Shown here: positions 60,323-64,000 of the stretch, piece after piece
Position numbering within the stretch: position 1 is the stretch's first letter
Layout: every line of letters starts with the position of its first letter
Program-made: the position numbers and the translations under genes
Notes under the pieces: model-generated
Seen by the model: only the letters and a program-made list of their open reading frames with translations
The model's database searches: none
What the model was told of the DNA's origin: nothing
Assembly: GCF_032854445.1 (NCBI RefSeq)
Contig: NC_088303.1
Coordinates: forward strand, 6,333,501 to 6,397,500
Length of the DNA stretch: 64,000 bases
Direction: 5' to 3'
DNA from: Liolophura sinensis
Taxonomy: Eukaryota; Mollusca; Polyplacophora; Chitonida; Chitonidae

Positions 60323-60465
60323 CCAGGGCTAGGTTTAACGAAGCACTCTTAACGTTGCGTTCACTCAACTACGGTGGCAACCAGTACTGTAGGCATTTCG
60401 TGGTCATTTACGTGGTAGTTGCGAGCAGCGAAACGTTTAGAGAGCTTCGTGAAAATGGGCCCAGG
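60323..60465. mobile_element. Short palindromic MITE, copy 2
   Basis: From CCAGGGCTAGGTTTAACGAA to GAGCTTCGTGAAAATGGGCC and CAGG. It is inverted relative to 47615-47749. At the matching place in block D copy 2 (around 63326) the flanks CTTGACTGAT and CAATGAAGCTGA-like sequence are nearly continuous, so the insertion is confirmed by an empty site. Confidence 0.8.
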
Positions 60466-60744
60466 TCTTTCAATGAAGCTGACGATGACTTGTCAGTTTA
60501 CTCACCACAAAGAGGTCGGTGGAAATTCCCTTCCCATAGCACAAATTATCGAACAGTCGTTCAAGTTTATAACATGTGTGTACCTTACTCCTGCCCTTAC
60601 CACAATCCGTTGAGTGGACGAGTAAATTATCCGGCAATAACCCACTGTCAGACCAACCACACTTGCCTTATTCTGGCACTCATTGTATCATAACTGACTT
60701 TCATGCCATTACCCTACATCATCTCCCGATGCACAATCTTATAT

Positions 60745-61080
60745 GCCATACCCTGATGAATTGAACGCAACAGCATGGCCTGATGACATCATGATCACAG
60801 ACCGACCTGATTGTACCATCTCACAATCCGACCCTTATGACATCAATCCCATAGCCCGACTCTGATAACATCAACATAGAAAACGTCTCCGGTGACGCCA
60901 CCTCACAGCCTGACGCTGATGACATCAATCCCACAACAATACCCTGGTGACATAATCATCACCACAGTCTGACCCTGATGACATCAATAACAGAGAACAG
61001 GTAACGTCACCCCACAACCTGAAGCTGATGACATAATAACCCACAGCCCGACCGTGATGACCTTATCACCACTGCCCACA
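60745..61080 (+). repeat. Degenerate minisatellite related to the 3' terminal array
   Basis: CTGATGACATCAATCCCACA-type units of about 30-50 bp recur eight or so times with many changes. The same words (CACAGACTGATCCTGATGAC) appear at 63680-63730 before the regular 29-bp array. Confidence 0.65.
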
Positions 61081-61084
61081 CCAC

Positions 61085-61205
61085 AGACGCACGGCGGCAG
61101 AGGAAGCCAGCAAGAGCTGGACTTGAACTCATAGCGACCGCATTGGTGAGAGATTTCTGGGCCATTACGAAGCGCTGGAGTGCTAACCTTCTAGGTCACG
61201 CATTA
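61085..61205 (-). mobile_element. SINE family B tRNA-like head
   Basis: On the minus strand a B box GAGTTCAAGTCC lies 40-50 bp after an A-box-like TAGAAGGTTAGCAC, followed by CTGGCTTCCTCTG as in 22573-22620. The tail half is absent. Confidence 0.65.
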
Positions 61206-61209
61206 ACCG

Positions 61210-62040
61210 TTTTAAAGAAAGGAGTATATCATTATGTTCACTGAATAACACGTGCAAAAATCTCAAAAACAATTGCTTGCTTTCCTTTGACAGACATGAT
61301 GTTCAGGAAGTCCTGTTCTGGTCACAGGCTACACTGGTGGACCATCCGTATCATTGGTTTGTTATATTAAATCCGGAGTAATCAACAGCCGTAGGTTAAC
61401 TTCTTGATGATAATGGCACACGCCTTCAGGCAGCGACCAAGCCTCCTAACAAGGAGTGAATGTTGTCTTGTACACAGCAGTTATACTTACGGCGATTCCG
61501 GTGATTATTATAAGACAGGACGCGGACAAAGACAGGACGTGGACAATGACACGACACGGACAAAAGAACAACATCCAACTTGTAGAAAAGACACGGCAAT
61601 GAGGTAGGTTTTGACGGCCGAGCAATTTGATGCCAGGCATAACAACAAGGATGTAAAGACAGTTAAGTGGCCCAAGGCTTTAGCTTCATTGTGTCGTATT
61701 CGCCTACTGCAGAATGTTTACAGATGAGTCCAAGTAGACAGAGTGACGCCTTCGAGGGAAGATTCATCGTCTCAAGCGGGTGAAATGTCAACAAAGCAAG
61801 AAATTTCCAATATTACATTTGTTGTTCACATTTTTTTTATCGTTGACGTTGTTAGAATGTGATGATATTTGCAATTACTACAAAGATGTATTTAAATTTG
61901 CTCTCTTCTTCTTTCATCTAATAAAAAAAGCAATGAATTTGGTGCCCACATTAATTAATATATGGACAACATTGGCCTGCTATCAAGTTAAAATCAGAAG
62001 GTTATCCTTACAAGGTGCATTATACCTACACCGGGCCAAC
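61210..62040. other. No gene seen
   Basis: 61510-61570 has three loose copies of GACAAAGACAGGACGTGGAC-like sequence. No supported gene. Confidence 0.5.
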
Positions 62041-62044
62041 CAGT

Positions 62045-62127
62045 CATGTTGCCTTGCTCTAACCTCTCACCGTTCAGCGCCAAGCGAGGCGGCACAAGTA
62101 CCATTGTTAAAGTCTTTCGTTTACACT
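62045..62127 (-). mobile_element. SINE family A end fragment
   Basis: CAGCGCCAAGCGAGGCGGCA continues the end seen at 2257-2275 (AACGCCAAGCGAGGAAG), followed by AAGTACCATTGTTAAAGTC. The orientation is that of 2005-2300. Confidence 0.45.
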
Positions 62128-62234
62128 AATATTTTCATTTTTTTAGGTAGATGTTACTATGACATACGGTGGCAAGCGTGCACAAGGTTAATCATCGACC
62201 TATACCAAGTAGATCGCGCTTCACTACTTTTGCC

Positions 62235-63640
62235 GTACAGGTACACTGTATGTTAACCATATTGCTGAATAACAAGTCGACTTCAAGAAATGTGGTGTGG
62301 CGCACAAAGGTCACAAGCTTATTGTTACCAAGTGCCCTTAATGATCAGTTCGGCGGCAGTTACAATTAACCTGTAAATAAGGATTAAGAGAGCATCGTTG
62401 ACATGGAATTCGCCTCCTTGTTTGAATATGTTGATGTGTCCAGTCGTTGCCTGATGCATGCAAGATACAGTTTGTGTGGAATTATAATTAAGATAAAGCA
62501 AAGCCAACAACGATTCTTACTACCGAAATATTTGGATTATGCATATAAAAGCAATATTAAATAAGTGTTTCTTTTACGTCAGGCATAAATTTACTTGGTT
62601 TTAAAATATACCGTGCGAAGAACAATTTTCGTTCAGGTACATATTTTTCGGTATAAGCGAATATCATGTGTGATTACTTTTTTTTCACTTTTTGACAGAA
62701 ATTTAGCAAAAAACTTTCAAGACAACAGACCTGACCTTTATTCCGTAGAAATTGGCATTCTCTGTCTATTTAGAGCCATGGATCGTCATCATTATGTGTC
62801 TCCGTACTTCTCCATACTTTGGTGCTACATAAACAATTCCTTATATTTATAACTGTAACTGTTATCTACATTAGTCGCAATAAATCGATTCCGGAATACG
62901 AGAAATGCTACAAGAAAGTTTCCCCAAATCGGTATGGCAGATTCAGCGTAACAGTAGTGTACTATGTCGTTATCAGTGTAGTGCCCACGGTGCTGGGCCT
63001 AGTCGGGTATATCGTAGAAGATAGCTGTCTGACACACCCATTGTGTGATCTAACTCCCTGTCATCGACCAGTCCCGAACCCACTTAACAGTGATATTTGC
63101 GTTCTACCCATCGAACCATAATTAATTGGTCAATTCGTGGATATGGGTACAAGAATAGCGCCAGACTGCATGAATAATCTGAAAAGCCTCATTACGTCGC
63201 ACCAATATTGTTGTCATCTGTGGGTAATGACCACCGTCCTATACGCAAGGCTGTGGATCTCAACCATAAATGCTACAGCTCCGCCACAGCTAAGCCGAAC
63301 TCGAAATATAACGACGATCTTGACTGATTTAGATTTTTCCATTAAGCTGATGATGACTGTTGTCAGTTTATTCACCACACAGAAGTCGGTGGACAATTCC
63401 CTTCCTCCTGATGATGTTATCTAATGGCTCACCGGTGTAATCTCCTCATGTTTTGAAGACAACATAATTATAATGTTTATTTCAACTGCTTCCATTTTAA
63501 ATCCATTCCCTGAGACTAGAAACAGCACAAATTATGGAATAGTGACTCCAAGTTTAGAACGTTTGTTTACCTGTTTCTGCCCTTACCACAATCAATCCAT
63601 ATTATTTGGTAATAACACACTGTCACACTGACCACACACT
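62235..63640 (+). repeat. Duplicated block D, copy 2
   Basis: Tandem, same-orientation copy of 58850-60710, shorter because it lacks the 370-bp piece and the MITE. A small extra piece (TGTGTGATCTAACTCCC near 63043) is found only here. Confidence 0.85.
62885..63121 (+). CDS. Candidate membrane-protein exon (block D copy 2), no intron
   Basis: Reads KSIPEYEKCYKKVSPNRYGR, FSVTVVYYVVISVVPTVLGL, VGYIVEDSCLTHPLC and a Pro-rich tail to TAA at 63119-63121. Most differences from copy 1 in the common part are conservative (I/V, D/E). The segment that is an intron-like piece in copy 1 is here reduced to TAACAG, which adds two residues instead of a clean splice join, and the AG acceptor before the exon in copy 1 reads AA here. 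Family unknown. Confidence 0.35.
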   Translation, partial: SIPEYEKCYKKVSPNRYGRFSVTVVYYVVISVVPTVLGLVGYIVEDSCLTHPLCDLTPCHRPVPNPLNSDICVLPIEP

Positions 63641-63714
63641 TCCCTTAGCCTGACACCCATTGTATCATCCCTGACTCCCTGGTGACATCTTCCCACAGAC
63701 TGATCCTGATGACA

Positions 63715-64000
63715 TCTTCCCACAGACTGATCGTCATGACACCAAGGCCACAGCACCGGCGCTTATGACACCAACGCCACAGCCCCGGCGCTTATGACAC
63801 CAACGCCACAGCCCCGGTGCTTATGACACCAACGCCACAGCCCCGGTGCTTATGACACCAAGGCCACAGCCCCGGCGCTTATGACACCAAGGCCACAGCC
63901 CCGGCGCTTATGACACCAAGGCCACAGCACCGGCGCTTATGACACCAAGGCCACAGCCCCGGTGCTTATGACACCAACGCCACAGCCCCGGTGCTTATGA
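63715..64000 (+). repeat. 29-bp minisatellite running off the window end
   Basis: Ten or so units of GCTTATGACACCAAGGCCAC plus AGCCCCGGC (29 bp), alternating AAGG and AACG and GGC and GGT variants. The array continues past base 64000. Confidence 0.95.

Larger units (their letters stand above)
58850..60710 (+). repeat. Duplicated block D, copy 1
   Basis: Matches 62235-63640 in order along the whole block: TACTACCGAAATATT, CAGGCATAAATTTACTTGGT, ATGGATCGTCATCAT, CTCCGTACTTCTCCATACTT, CCCCAAATCGGTATGGCAGA, CGAACCCACTTAACAGTGAT and CTCATTACGTCGCACCAATA. It carries two pieces that copy 2 lacks: about 370 bp (59600-59976) and a MITE (60323-60465). Confidence 0.85.

Noticed and set aside
63715-64000. 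CRISPR array
   Set aside because: The 29-bp units are directly adjacent without unique spacers and the genome is eukaryotic.

Overview
This is a gene-poor, repeat-rich stretch of an animal nuclear genome. Spliced exons with GT/AG borders, an exact 200-N assembly gap, tRNA-derived SINEs and the mixture of Kolobok-like, DIRS-like, Penelope-like, Gypsy-like and RNase-H-bearing LINE elements all say metazoan. The frequent ACATGTAC-type words and the two SINE families resemble what I know from marine molluscs, so a lophotrochozoan, most probably a marine mollusc, is my best guess. This is inference, not proof. I see no intact host gene and no bacterial-type operon.

1-8.1 kb: an apparently complete TTAA-flanked DNA transposon (113-8076, inverted ends of 15 bp). 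It carries two tail-to-tail spliced genes. On the minus strand is a multi-exon THAP-domain transposase of Kolobok type (7738 down to 2777). On the plus strand is a three-exon gene (364-1625) for a cysteine-rich domain like the cytoplasmic tail ('ballast') of vertebrate P2X7 receptors. Both have intact-looking splice sites but several in-frame stops and single-base frame breaks. Two SINEs sit between them. This pairing is the most interesting thing in the window.

9.65-15.25 kb: a near full-length but dead LINE on the minus strand (zinc-knuckle ORF1; endonuclease, RT and RNase H ORF2), with a 200-N gap flanked by a perfect 73-bp duplication. A second, 5'-truncated copy lies on the plus strand at 29.94-33.03 kb and is itself interrupted by a 272-bp inverted 3' end with its own target-site duplication. 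18.54-19.09 kb: a Penelope-like fragment. 19.5-26.4 kb: SINE copies and short repeats in otherwise featureless DNA. 33.8-34.6 kb: a solo LTR.

35.78-40.73 kb: a tyrosine-recombinase (DIRS/PAT/Ngaro-type) retroelement on the minus strand with the textbook split direct repeats A1-body-B1A2-B2. It is inserted without target duplication into a repeat whose uninterrupted copy is at 33.05-33.30 kb.

44.4-57.4 kb: a 64-bp minisatellite, then a tandemly duplicated block (segments A, B and C). Into its second copy went a Ty3/Gypsy-type LTR element with the rare integrase-before-reverse-transcriptase order (Gmr1-like) and a further solo LTR; a 69-bp minisatellite lies beside them. 58.85-63.64 kb: another tandem duplication carrying exons of an unrecognised single-pass membrane protein, one copy with a MITE that the other lacks. 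The window ends inside a 29-bp minisatellite.

Nothing here looks like a working gene set. The elements interact mainly by nesting, which gives a relative order of insertions. Whether the scattered single-base breaks are decay or uncorrected consensus errors cannot be decided from the sequence alone.
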